Shown here: positions 1 through 7,703 of the stretch, in pieces
How the letters are laid out: each line of letters starts with the position of its first letter
Position numbering within the stretch: position 1 is the stretch's first letter
Assembly: GCA_025056515.1 (NCBI GenBank)
Contig: JANWWB010000032.1
Location: forward strand, 1 to 19,470
Length of the DNA stretch: 19,470 bases
Source: Anaerolineales bacterium
GTDB taxonomy: Bacteria > Chloroflexota > Anaerolineae > Anaerolineales > Villigracilaceae
Direction of reading: 5' to 3'
Notes under the pieces: generated by a model
The model's database searches: none
Told to the model about the DNA's origin: nothing
What the model saw: only the letters and a program-made list of their open reading frames with translations
Program-made: the position numbers and the translations under genes

Positions 1-1
1 C

Positions 2-868
2 TGGTTCAACCGCATGGACGGGCGCGGACCGTGGGATCTGGAAGGGTCGATCCGCGAGCACCAGACGATTATGCGCTGGTACGGCGAGCGCAACATTCCG
101 GTCGAACTCAACGAGCCGCACCACTGGGGCATGCGCGACGCCCCCGATGTGATCTTCGTGGTCAGCGCCTTCCTCTCGGCCTACAACGCCTGGAAGTACG
201 GCGTGCGCGACTACATCGCCCAGATGATGTTCAACAGCCCGCCCGGCCTCTCAGACGCCATGGACCTGGCCAAGATGCTAGCGGTGCTGGAGATGATTGC
301 GCCCCTCACCTCGAAGCCGGTGCAGGGGGGATGGAGCGAGGGAAACTTCCGCATCTGGCGGCAGACTCGCATCGGTCTCCTCTCGCACCCCCTCGACCCG
401 GACGCGGCGCGCGGTCACTTGGCGGCCAGCACCTACCTGCAGATGGCGCTCCGCCCGCACATCTACCACATCGTCGGCCACACCGAGGCGCACCACGCCG
501 CGACAGCGGAGGACGTCATCGAGGCGGCCAAAATCTGCCGCCGCGCCATCGAAAACGCCGTGCGCGGCGCGCCCGACATGACCCGCGACCCGGCCGTCCA
601 GACCCGCAAGGAGGAACTCATCGCCGAGGCGCAGGTCACGCTGGAGGCCATCCGCCGCCTCGCCCCGCCGGGCGTGGACGACCCCTGGGCGGATGCAGCA
701 ACCTTGGCGCGGGCAGTTACGACAGGCGTGATGGATGCACCACAATTGAAGAACAATCCTTACGGGCGCGGCCAGGTGCGCACGCGGATTATCAACGGCA
801 TGTGCCTCGTTGTAAATCAGGAAGGCCACCCCCTGAGCGAAAAAGAGCGCCTAGCGCAATGGCTTTAG
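2..868 (+). CDS. C-terminal part of a possible cobalamin-dependent mutase-like (TIM-barrel) protein
   Basis: The reading frame is open at the left edge of the window, so this is the 3' part of a longer gene; an internal ATG lies at 14 but need not be the true start. The 284 residues after that ATG are soluble, with no membrane segments. They include an NEPHHWGMRDAPD stretch, then alternating hydrophobic strands and helices (AYNAWKYGVRDYIAQMMFN, SPPGLSDAMDLAKMLAVLEM), two histidine clusters (RPHIYHIVGHTEAHH) and a C-terminal tail with DAPQ and NPYGRGQVRTRIING. That pattern resembles the barrel subunit of glutamate-mutase-type B12 enzymes, but I cannot place the family with certainty and no B12-binding DxHxxG motif is in the visible part. 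The next gene, 116 bp downstream on the same strand, is an opine-type dehydrogenase, so both may act in one amino-acid or keto-acid pathway. Function is tentative; that the frame is coding is well supported. Confidence 0.55.
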   Translation, partial: WFNRMDGRGPWDLEGSIREHQTIMRWYGERNIPVELNEPHHWGMRDAPDVIFVVSAFLSAYNAWKYGVRDYIAQMMFNSPPGLSDAMDLAKMLAVLEMIAPLTSKPVQGGWSEGNFRIWRQTRIGLLSHPLDPDAARGHLAASTYLQMALRPHIYHIVGHTEAHHAATAEDVIEAAKICRRAIENAVRGAPDMTRDPAVQTRKEELIAEAQVTLEAIRRLAPPGVDDPWADAATLARAVTTGVMDAPQLKNNPYGRGQVRTRIINGMCLVVNQEGHPLSEKERLAQWL

Positions 869-971
869 ACACAACAAATAGCAAGGACACACTAGCGAAA
901 ACACCAAGCACCCAAGGATCCATCCACAGGAGAAAACTTGTCCAACACTCTATCCTTCCAGCTGAACAATC

Positions 972-979
972 AAGGAGGC
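972..979 (+). promoter_or_regulatory. Ribosome binding site of the opine-type dehydrogenase
   Basis: An AAGGAGGC match to the anti-Shine-Dalgarno sequence ends five bases before the ATG at 985. It decides the start: the reading frame is open far upstream (to position 31), but that extension runs through the preceding gene in another frame and is spurious. Confidence 0.8.
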
Positions 980-984
980 GAAGA

Positions 985-2094
985 ATGACCACCCCCGATC
1001 GTTACACCGTCATCGGCGCCGGACATGGCGGCAAGGCCATGGCAGCCCACTTGGCCCTGATGGGCTTCAAGGTCACCCTCTTCAATCGAACACCCGATCA
1101 CATCTCGGTGTTGAAAAAGCGCGGCGGCATCGAACTGGAAGCGCCCGAAGGGACGCCGCGCGGCTTTGGCAAACTGGCCAAGGCCACCTCCGACTACGGC
1201 GAAGCGGTCAGGAACGCCCAAGTCATCATGGTGGTCGTCCCCTCCTCGGCGCACGCCGACGTGGCCAAAGGCGTCGCCCGGCATCTAAAGCGAGGACAAA
1301 TCATCATCCTCCATCCGGGGCGGACGTGCGGGGCAATTGAATTTGCCAAAGTCTTGCGCGATGAGGGTTGCAAAGCCGATGTCACCATCGCCGAGGCCGA
1401 GACCTTTATCTACGCCAGCCGCTCGGATGGCCCGGCCGAGGCGCGCATCTTCCGCGTCAAGGAGGCCGTGCCACTGGCCGCCCTGCCGGCGACGCGCACC
1501 GAGCAGGTGCTGAAAGCCATCGAACCGGCCTATCCGCAGTACATTGACGGCGGCAACGTCCTGCAGACCGGGCTGAACAACATGGGTGCCATCTTCCATC
1601 CGGCGCTGACCATCCTAAACGCCGGCTGGATCGAGGCTACCCACGGCGATTACCAGTTTTACATTGATGGCGTGACGCCCTCTGTGGCGCGCGTCCTCGA
1701 AGCGCTCGACCGCGAGCGGGTGACCGTGGCTTCTGCCCTCGGAATCCGCGCCCGTACGGCCCTTGAGTGGCTCAAGTTAGCCTACAACACCACCGGCGAA
1801 GATCTACATGAGGCCATCCACAATCAGCCTGGCTACTACGGCATTAAAGCGCCGCCCACGCTCAACCATCGCTACATTTTTGAGGACGTGCCAATGAGTT
1901 TGGTGCCGATCGCCGCCCTCGGTCAGCGTTACGGCGTCTCAGTACACGGCATGGACAGCATCATCCGCCTGGCTTCCATCATCCATCGTACCGATTACTG
2001 GCGGCGTGGCCGCACGCTGGAGAAACTCGGCATTGATAAACTGAGCGTAGGCGAACTGACTCGCTACGTGACCGAAGGTGTGCTGGAGACCTAA
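985..2094 (+). CDS. NAD(P)-dependent octopine/nopaline dehydrogenase family protein
   Basis: A 369-residue cytoplasmic oxidoreductase. The N-terminus is a Rossmann fold with the dinucleotide motif GAGHGG at residues 11-16 and a following FNR at the end of strand 2. The C-terminal half matches the octopine/nopaline dehydrogenase helical domain, including the LNNMGAIFHPALTILNAGW segment, whose His205 lies where the family's catalytic histidine is expected. Family members reductively condense an amino acid with a 2-oxoacid to form opines, or reduce related 2-oxo substrates; the substrate cannot be read from the sequence. Length is normal for the family. The start is set by a strong ribosome binding site. 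Its stop is one base from the next start, so the two genes are probably co-transcribed. Enzyme class is fairly certain; true opine chemistry is unproven, and many bacterial homologues have unknown substrates. Confidence 0.85.
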   Translation: MTTPDRYTVIGAGHGGKAMAAHLALMGFKVTLFNRTPDHISVLKKRGGIELEAPEGTPRGFGKLAKATSDYGEAVRNAQVIMVVVPSSAHADVAKGVARHLKRGQIIILHPGRTCGAIEFAKVLRDEGCKADVTIAEAETFIYASRSDGPAEARIFRVKEAVPLAALPATRTEQVLKAIEPAYPQYIDGGNVLQTGLNNMGAIFHPALTILNAGWIEATHGDYQFYIDGVTPSVARVLEALDRERVTVASALGIRARTALEWLKLAYNTTGEDLHEAIHNQPGYYGIKAPPTLNHRYIFEDVPMSLVPIAALGQRYGVSVHGMDSIIRLASIIHRTDYWRRGRTLEKLGIDKLSVGELTRYVTEGVLET

Positions 2095-2095
2095 C

Positions 2096-2677
2096 ATGGA
2101 GAGTAACAGCTTCGACTGGAACGCTTGGGTGTTCTTGCCCATTCTGATTTTCTTTGCACGGGTGATTGACGTCTCGCTCGGCACGCTGCGGATTATCTTC
2201 ACCTCGCGCGGGCAGCGCCATCTGGCGCCGCTGCTCGGCTTCATTGAGGTCTTTATCTGGGTGGCAGCATTGGCCCAACTGGTGAAATCGGCGCAGAATA
2301 TCGTCGCCTATCTGGGCTATGCGGCGGGATTCGCAGCCGGCAACTACGTTGGCATCTGGCTAGAGGGACGCTTAGCGCTTGGAACTTATCTCATTCGACT
2401 GATTGTCCGCGATGACCCCACTCCACTAGTCCGGGCCTTGCATGACGCTGGCTTTGGCCTCACGCGCCTGGACGGTCAAGGCAGCACCGGGCCGGTCAGC
2501 GTCATTTATACCATTGTCCGCCGCCGTGATGTTCAGCAAGCGTTGGCGATTGTGCATCAGGTGGCTCCGCAGACATTCATTTCGATTGAGGAGGTTCGCT
2601 CAACCCAACGTGGCTTTTTTCTCGACTCGGCCAAGACGGACTGGTTTCGTTTTTTGAATAAGCCACTGACCGGATGA
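2096..2677 (+). CDS. UPF0316 / DUF5698 family membrane protein
   Basis: A 193-residue protein of the UPF0316 family (DUF5698 membrane domain followed by a DUF2179 domain), whose biochemical role is unknown. Three hydrophobic segments lie at about residues 11-33, 43-63 and 69-88. The family-typical ARVIDVSLGTLRIIF and GFIEVFIWV stretches are clear. Residues about 100-190 form the soluble DUF2179-like domain with the usual alternation of valine-rich strands. The ATG follows the previous stop by one base; a GGAG at 2085-2088, inside the end of the upstream gene, gives a seven-base spacing and favours this ATG over the in-frame GTG at 2078. The tight junction indicates translational coupling with the dehydrogenase, which may be incidental. 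Family identification is confident; function is not known. Confidence 0.88.
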   Translation: MESNSFDWNAWVFLPILIFFARVIDVSLGTLRIIFTSRGQRHLAPLLGFIEVFIWVAALAQLVKSAQNIVAYLGYAAGFAAGNYVGIWLEGRLALGTYLIRLIVRDDPTPLVRALHDAGFGLTRLDGQGSTGPVSVIYTIVRRRDVQQALAIVHQVAPQTFISIEEVRSTQRGFFLDSAKTDWFRFLNKPLTG

Positions 2678-2957
2678 CAAGAGGCGGATGTCCTTTTCGA
2701 ACGCTGATTCTAGCTTGCACATTTTTGCAAAAGCAATCGCTCTCCCTTCTTCAAGGACGATTCTCTACTGCGCACACTTGCAAAACTCTGGAATATTCAA
2801 TTAGCTAGGAGATTGTCTCGGCAGCTGAGTCAACTTGCAGGGATACGATGCCCCATCTCTGTAGCAAAGCTATGACAAATTCGGCCATTCCTTCATCTGC
2901 GCAAACTTTTCTGAACAACTGGCCTCTCCCCCAGCTTCAGAACGCGCCCTTCCAAGA
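2678..2957. other. Intergenic stretch without recognisable gene
   Basis: About 280 bases between the UPF0316 gene and the methyltransferase, visibly more AT-rich than the genes on its left. I see no convincing reading frame, RNA gene or strong terminator hairpin here. The right end carries a possible promoter for the downstream gene. Confidence 0.5.
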
Positions 2958-2988
2958 TTGTGTTTAAGAGAGAATTTGCTGATAAAAT
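2958..2988 (+). promoter_or_regulatory. Candidate promoter of methyltransferase-glycosyltransferase pair
   Basis: A TTGTGT at 2958-2963 and a GATAAA at 2981-2986 are separated by 17 bases, a plausible sigma-70-type pair. Transcription would begin near 2993, leaving only about 15 bases of leader before the GTG at 3008. This is a weak consensus match and is only suggestive. Confidence 0.35.
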
Positions 2989-3007
2989 CAGGGGCAGAAA
3001 AGACACT

Positions 3008-3682
3008 GTGAACACTTCGATTGCCCCCGTTTCTCGCCCAAAAGAACAAGCACGCCTCAGTTACAACCGTCTCAGTCGTTGGTACGACTGGTTAGCCGGC
3101 CCATCGGAGCAGGCGTTTCGTCGGCGGGGATTGACACTCCTGGCTCCCCGTCCTGGTGAACAGATTCTCGAAATCGGCCCTGGCACCGGACATTCTCTGC
3201 TCACGCTGGCACAAGGGGTAGGCGAAAGCGGTCATGTTTGGGGGGTGGACATCTCCGATGGTATGCTTGCCCTTGCCCGTCAACGCCTGGAGCGTGCTGG
3301 TCTGAACTTGCGCGTTACATTGGTCCAGGGAGATGCTGCCCGCCTGGACTTTCTGCCCGAAGCCAGCTTGGATGCTATCTTTCTGAGCTTTACGTTGGAA
3401 TTATTCGATACCCCCGAAATCCTACAAGTCCTGACCGAATGTCGCCGCACGCTCAAGCCAGATGGTCGCTTGGTTGTGGTGAGCCTTGCGCGCTGCGATC
3501 CACCTAGCTTAGCTATACGCCTATATGAATGGTTGCACCGACTCATGCCCGCCTACGTGGATTGCCGTCCCATCTATGCGCGCCTGGCCTTGGAGGAAAC
3601 CGGCTTTGCCATCCTCGTTCATGAACGCTCTAGCATGTGGGGTCTACCTGTGGACATTCTACTTGGGAGAAAAACCTCATGA
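3008..3682 (+). CDS. Class I SAM-dependent methyltransferase (UbiE-like)
   Basis: A 224-residue cytoplasmic methyltransferase. Motif I (ILEIGPGTG, residues 53-61) and the acidic residue ending strand 2 (VDIS, Asp81) bind S-adenosylmethionine; GDAARLDF gives motif II/III, and the LKPDGRLVVVS strand is typical of the Methyltransf_11 / UbiE-COQ5 group. The N-terminal YNRLSRWYDWLAG stretch is also common in UbiE-like proteins. I chose the GTG at 3008; an upstream GTG at 2960 is also open but would place the candidate promoter inside the gene. The spacing from the AGGGG at 2990-2994 to this GTG is long, so the start is uncertain. Its stop overlaps the ATG of the glycosyltransferase (ATGA), so the two are translationally coupled and may modify one lipid or glycan. 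The substrate is unknown; it is not necessarily a quinone enzyme. Confidence 0.82.
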   Translation: MNTSIAPVSRPKEQARLSYNRLSRWYDWLAGPSEQAFRRRGLTLLAPRPGEQILEIGPGTGHSLLTLAQGVGESGHVWGVDISDGMLALARQRLERAGLNLRVTLVQGDAARLDFLPEASLDAIFLSFTLELFDTPEILQVLTECRRTLKPDGRLVVVSLARCDPPSLAIRLYEWLHRLMPAYVDCRPIYARLALEETGFAILVHERSSMWGLPVDILLGRKTS

Positions 3683-4971
3683 AAATCGTCTATATTGCCA
3701 CCGGCGCTGCCAACATGTATTGTGGCAGCTGCATGCACGATAATGCCCTGGCTGCTGCGCTCAAGGCCGCAGGACAAGATGTAGCGCTCTTCCCCCTCTA
3801 TACTCCTATGCGCCTGGATGAAGAAAGCGTCGGTGAAAAGCGCACCTTTGTCGGTGGAATTCAAGCTTATTTGCTCCAGAAGTATCCTCGACCTTTCCCC
3901 GGCCGCAGCCTGTTGCTCAAACTGGCAGGCTGGCAACCACTGCTCAACTTGATGACCCATCTGGACATTGGGAGCGCCGTGGACCCCGCTGCCAATGCTG
4001 AGATGACTATCTCGATGCTCAAAGGGGAACAGGGCTATCAGAGCGATTTGATCGATGAATTGGTCTCTTGGGTCAAAGAGCACTATCGCCCTGACGTGGT
4101 CCACATTACCAATACCTTACTTATCGGTTTGGTCCGCCCCTTCAAACAAGCGCTCAATGTCCCCGTGACCTGTGGGCTGCATGGCGAGGATATCTTTCTG
4201 GAAGGTTTACCTAAGCCCTATCAAGAACAAGCGCTGGCTATCATCCGCGAGCGCGCCGCCGAAGTAGACTGCTTCCTGGCAATCAGCAAGTATTATGGCG
4301 AGATGTACACCCGCTGGGTCGGTCTGGACCCCAAGAAAGTAAAAGTCGTCTACCCAGGCATTGCTTTGAACGATTACCGCGATCTAACACCTGACCCCTC
4401 GCCCCATCCGCCGACGATTGGATATCTGGCGCGCTTCGTCCCGGAAAAAGGCTTGCATCTGTTAGTAGATGCTTTTATCGACTTGCACCGTTCCGGTGAC
4501 TTTCCTAACTTACGCTTGGTCGCGGGGGGCTACTTCAGTCGCGCTTATCAACCGTATGTGGACGGCATCCGCCAAACCATTCGCAAACACGGCCTAGAAA
4601 ATCAAGTGAAATTACTGGGGACACTTGAACGACCAGAGAAATTAAACCTTTTGCGACAAATTGATGTCTTCTCGGTACCGGCTCCCTATCGTGAGCCGAA
4701 AGGGATTTCTATCTTAGAGGCCCTAGCAGCCGGTGTCCCGGTCGTACAACCCAATCATGGTGCTTATCCCGAATGGGTGCAAGAAACCGGTGGCGGCTTG
4801 CTCCACCGTCCAAACGATCGTGCTGACCTAGCGGAAAAGCTGGCTCTCCTTTTGCGGGATACCGCGCTACGCCAACAACTAGGCAAACAAGGGCGACAGG
4901 CCACCTTCGAAAAATTCTCGGCAGAACGCATGGCTGCTTCTGCCATTAATGTGTTTCAGAGCCTGCAGTGA
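3679..4971 (+). CDS. GT4-family glycosyltransferase
   Basis: A 430-residue GT-B glycosyltransferase. The N-terminal domain starts with MKIVYIATGAAN and a CGSC pair of cysteines. The C-terminal domain carries the nucleotide-sugar site: IGYLARFVPEKG followed by the E-x7-E motif of retaining GT4 enzymes (Glu339 and Glu347 in EPKGISILE) and the AAGVPVVQP loop. It should transfer a sugar from an NDP-sugar donor at the cytoplasmic side; donor and acceptor cannot be deduced. The start ATG overlaps the methyltransferase stop by four bases, with GGGAG at 3665-3669 as ribosome binding site. No membrane segments are visible. The pairing with a methyltransferase hints at modification of a glycolipid, a surface glycan or a small molecule, but this is inference. 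Confidence 0.88.
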   Translation: MKIVYIATGAANMYCGSCMHDNALAAALKAAGQDVALFPLYTPMRLDEESVGEKRTFVGGIQAYLLQKYPRPFPGRSLLLKLAGWQPLLNLMTHLDIGSAVDPAANAEMTISMLKGEQGYQSDLIDELVSWVKEHYRPDVVHITNTLLIGLVRPFKQALNVPVTCGLHGEDIFLEGLPKPYQEQALAIIRERAAEVDCFLAISKYYGEMYTRWVGLDPKKVKVVYPGIALNDYRDLTPDPSPHPPTIGYLARFVPEKGLHLLVDAFIDLHRSGDFPNLRLVAGGYFSRAYQPYVDGIRQTIRKHGLENQVKLLGTLERPEKLNLLRQIDVFSVPAPYREPKGISILEALAAGVPVVQPNHGAYPEWVQETGGGLLHRPNDRADLAEKLALLLRDTALRQQLGKQGRQATFEKFSAERMAASAINVFQSLQ

Positions 4972-5156
4972 TTCTCTCAGAAATACAGACTGTCATGCTT
5001 CCATCTCCCCTTGTGCGAATCTCCTCTCAAGTCTTCTCAGTGGCATGCGACACACCTGCTGCCCCTTAGGAATCTCACCAGGACAAGCCAAGCGTATTGC
5101 CTGGCCTCGCCGTCATTTTTCCGAATACAAACAGCATCCTTCTGTGGAGAAAACGT
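4972..5156. other. Intergenic gap before the S9 peptidase
   Basis: About 185 bases with no gene, RNA or strong hairpin that I can recognise. It ends in the GGAGA ribosome binding site of the peptidase. Confidence 0.4.
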
Positions 5157-7091
5157 ATGCCCGACATTGCTCCCTATGGCGCTTGGAAGTCACCCATCAC
5201 GTCTGACTGGCTCGCCGGTCAAAGCGTGCGTCTATCGGAGATCATCTTGGACGGCGAAGATGTGTATTGGCTAGAAGGACGTCCCAAAGAAGGAGGACGC
5301 AACGCCCTTGTGCGACTTAGGCCGGGCGGTGCGCCAACCGATTGCTTGCCACCCGAATTTAACGTCCGCACTCGCGTTCATGAGTACGGTGGCGGCGCTT
5401 ACACTGTTTATGATGGCGTAATCTATTTCGTCCACTTTAAAGACCAACGCCTATACCGTCAACGCCCTGGTGAAATGCCCGAACCCCTCACCCCTGCTGC
5501 CGATTTCCGCTACGCCGATTTCATCCTGGACCGCTCCCGCAACCGCTTGATTGCTGTGCGAGAAGACCACACTCATAACGGCGAGCCGGTGAACACCTTG
5601 GTCGCTATCGCCTTAGATGGAAGCGGGGAGCAAACCGTGCTGGTTCAGGGTTATGATTTCTTTTCGACACCTCGCCTTAGTCCAGATGGCCGCCGGTTAG
5701 CTTACCTGGCCTGGAATCATCCCAACATGCCTTGGGACGGGAATGAACTCTGGGTTGCTTCCTTGCAAGCAGATGGCTCCGTGGGTGAACGTCATTTGGT
5801 TGCCGGCGGAAGGCAGGAATCCATCTTTCAACCTGAATGGTCACCCCAAGGGATTCTCTACTTTGTCAGTGACCGCCACGGTTGGTGGAATCTGTATCGC
5901 TGGACAGGAGAGGCCATAGAAGCGCTCGCTTTACGCCCCGCCGAGTTCGGCGTTCCACAATGGCTTTTCGGCTTACGCACCTACGCCTTTCTCGACGAAG
6001 GCAACTTGGTATGCGCGTACACCGAAGGTGATGGCTTTTGGCATTTAGGACGATTGGAGACGGCTTCTGGCCGCTTAACTCCGCTTGACTTGCCCTTTAC
6101 CCAATACAGTTGGATTCAAGCCCATGGTCGGTTTGTCTTTTTCCTAGCCGCCTCCCCCGAGGAGCCAACCGGTGTGCGCCGCTTGAACCTGGAAACCGGT
6201 GTCCTAGAGACCCTACGCTATGCCATCGAAATCTCCTTCCCAAAGGCGTACTTCTCCCGTCCCGAACCTATTGTCTTCCCAACCGGCAGAGAGGAGAAGG
6301 GATACGCTTTCTTCTACCCGCCGACCAACCCCGATTTCAGCGCTCCAGCAGGTGAATTACCACCCCTGTTTGTGCGTTGCCATGGCGGACCGACTACGGC
6401 TAGCGCAGCAACGTTGAATTTGGAAATCCAGTTCTGGACCAGTCGGGGCTTTGCGGTCGCCGATGTGAACTATGGCGGCTCAAGCGGTTTCGGACGCGCC
6501 TATCGCCAACGTTTGAACGGTGCCTGGGGCATAGTGGATATGGAAGACTGTTGCAACGCTGCTCTGTTCTTGGCCGCCCAAAGACGGGTGGATGCGCGTC
6601 GCATGGTCATTTCGGGCGGCAGTGCCGGCGGATTCACGGTCCTAGCAGCGCTCACCTTCCGGGATGTGTTTGCCGCCGGAACCAGTTACTTTGGCGTAAG
6701 CGACCTGGAAATTCTAGCGCTGGAAACGCATAAATTCGAAAGCCATTATCTTGATACACTTGTCGGCCCGTACCCGGAACGACGTGAATTGTATCAAGAG
6801 CGTTCACCTATTTACCACGTCGAGCGGCTCCACACCCCAATTCTACTCTTGCAAGGCGATTCCGACCCGATTGTGCCTCCCAATCAAGCTGAAAGGATGT
6901 TCCAGGCTGTGCGCGCCCGGGGCATACCCTGCGCCTATCTGCTCTTCGAGGGTGAACAGCACGGTTTTCGTAAAGCTGAGACGATCAAGCGCGCTCTGGA
7001 AGCAGAATTGTATTTCTATTCCCGTCTGTTTGGTTTTTCACCCGCCGATTCGCTCGAGCCGATTGTCATCGAAAACTTACCGGACTCTTGA
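5157..7091 (+). CDS. S9-family peptidase (prolyl oligopeptidase / acylaminoacyl-peptidase type)
   Basis: A 644-residue serine hydrolase. Residues 1 to about 390 form a beta-propeller-like region with TolB/PD40-style repeats (for example FSTPRLSPDGRRLAYLAW and FQPEWSPQGILYFVSDRHG). The alpha/beta-hydrolase domain follows, with the nucleophile Ser489 in GGSAGG, Asp570 in GDSDPIVPP and His602 in GEQHGF; all three catalytic residues are present. Family members cleave short peptides, or deacylate them, inside the cell. There is no signal peptide with this start. I chose the ATG at 5157 because GGAGA at 5146-5150 sits six bases upstream; the frame is open to 5097 but that extension has no comparable site. 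The 185 bases before the gene hold nothing else I can name. Operon partners are not evident; a decayed regulator lies downstream. Confidence 0.9.
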   Translation: MPDIAPYGAWKSPITSDWLAGQSVRLSEIILDGEDVYWLEGRPKEGGRNALVRLRPGGAPTDCLPPEFNVRTRVHEYGGGAYTVYDGVIYFVHFKDQRLYRQRPGEMPEPLTPAADFRYADFILDRSRNRLIAVREDHTHNGEPVNTLVAIALDGSGEQTVLVQGYDFFSTPRLSPDGRRLAYLAWNHPNMPWDGNELWVASLQADGSVGERHLVAGGRQESIFQPEWSPQGILYFVSDRHGWWNLYRWTGEAIEALALRPAEFGVPQWLFGLRTYAFLDEGNLVCAYTEGDGFWHLGRLETASGRLTPLDLPFTQYSWIQAHGRFVFFLAASPEEPTGVRRLNLETGVLETLRYAIEISFPKAYFSRPEPIVFPTGREEKGYAFFYPPTNPDFSAPAGELPPLFVRCHGGPTTASAATLNLEIQFWTSRGFAVADVNYGGSSGFGRAYRQRLNGAWGIVDMEDCCNAALFLAAQRRVDARRMVISGGSAGGFTVLAALTFRDVFAAGTSYFGVSDLEILALETHKFESHYLDTLVGPYPERRELYQERSPIYHVERLHTPILLLQGDSDPIVPPNQAERMFQAVRARGIPCAYLLFEGEQHGFRKAETIKRALEAELYFYSRLFGFSPADSLEPIVIENLPDS

Positions 7092-7240
7092 AATACACCG
7101 GAATAGACCGCTTGCCCCCGCTCATGCCTCGTGGTACAAAATGGCAACATGTTGGTTGTGATGACTGCTTGCCCGTTCTCGCGTGATATCGGTCTTGGCA
7201 ACGATCTGGCCACCCTCACCCTGCCGCCCAGAGATCAATC

Positions 7241-7703
7241 TCCAAGCTAGCCGTAAAAGTCCGCTACGAGGTCCGTCGTCTGATCGAGGTACAAGCTGCC
7301 CGTTTGGCTGCCACACGTCGCGACGAGGCGGATATCCTTAAAGTTGCGCGAACCAAGTGCTTTGGTTCGAGAAAGTTTGCAAAATCCAGAAATCCTCCAT
7401 CGCGCCGACATGAATCTACATATCGGCATTGCCGAAAGCGCCAAAAATCCGTTCTTCGGTGAGTTGATGAATGTCCTCATTTCGGCTTATATCGAAATCT
7501 TCCATGTCGTGTGGTCGAGCTGGGGAAATCCAGAACAAGAACAGGCATTTTTCTCCCACTATTTCCGCCAGCAAGGACTGATTGTCGAAGCAATTGCCGA
7601 TCGCAACCCCGAAGCTGCTGCTTACATGACACAACATATTGACGATTCTCGCCGACAGTACGAACGTATCCTCGTCCAAAGGTCCAAAGCAGAACATGTC
7701 TGA
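7241..7703 (+). pseudogene. Remnant of FadR/GntR-family regulator (FCD domain only, frameshifted)
   Basis: Two frames together encode most of an FCD ligand-binding domain. From 7259 one frame reads VRYEVRRLIEVQAARLAATRRDEAD; near 7340 the similarity moves to another frame, which reads LREPSALVRESL and continues with HRADMNLHIGIAESAKNPFFGEL to the stop at 7701-7703. The DMNLH matches the D-x3-H metal motif of FCD domains. No winged-helix DNA-binding domain is visible upstream: the first frame is closed by a TGA at 7184 and the sequence there does not resemble a GntR head. One frameshift plus loss of the N-terminus indicates a decayed gene. An alternative is a 119-residue product from the TTG at 7344, which would be an FCD fragment without DNA binding. 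Relatives such as LldR and GlcC control neighbouring lactate or glycolate oxidation genes, which fits the next gene. Confidence 0.7.

Noticed and set aside
31..984. Upstream extension of the opine-type dehydrogenase frame
   Set aside because: The extension is Arg/Pro/Gly-rich and overlaps the real gene in another frame; a strong ribosome binding site fixes the start at 985.
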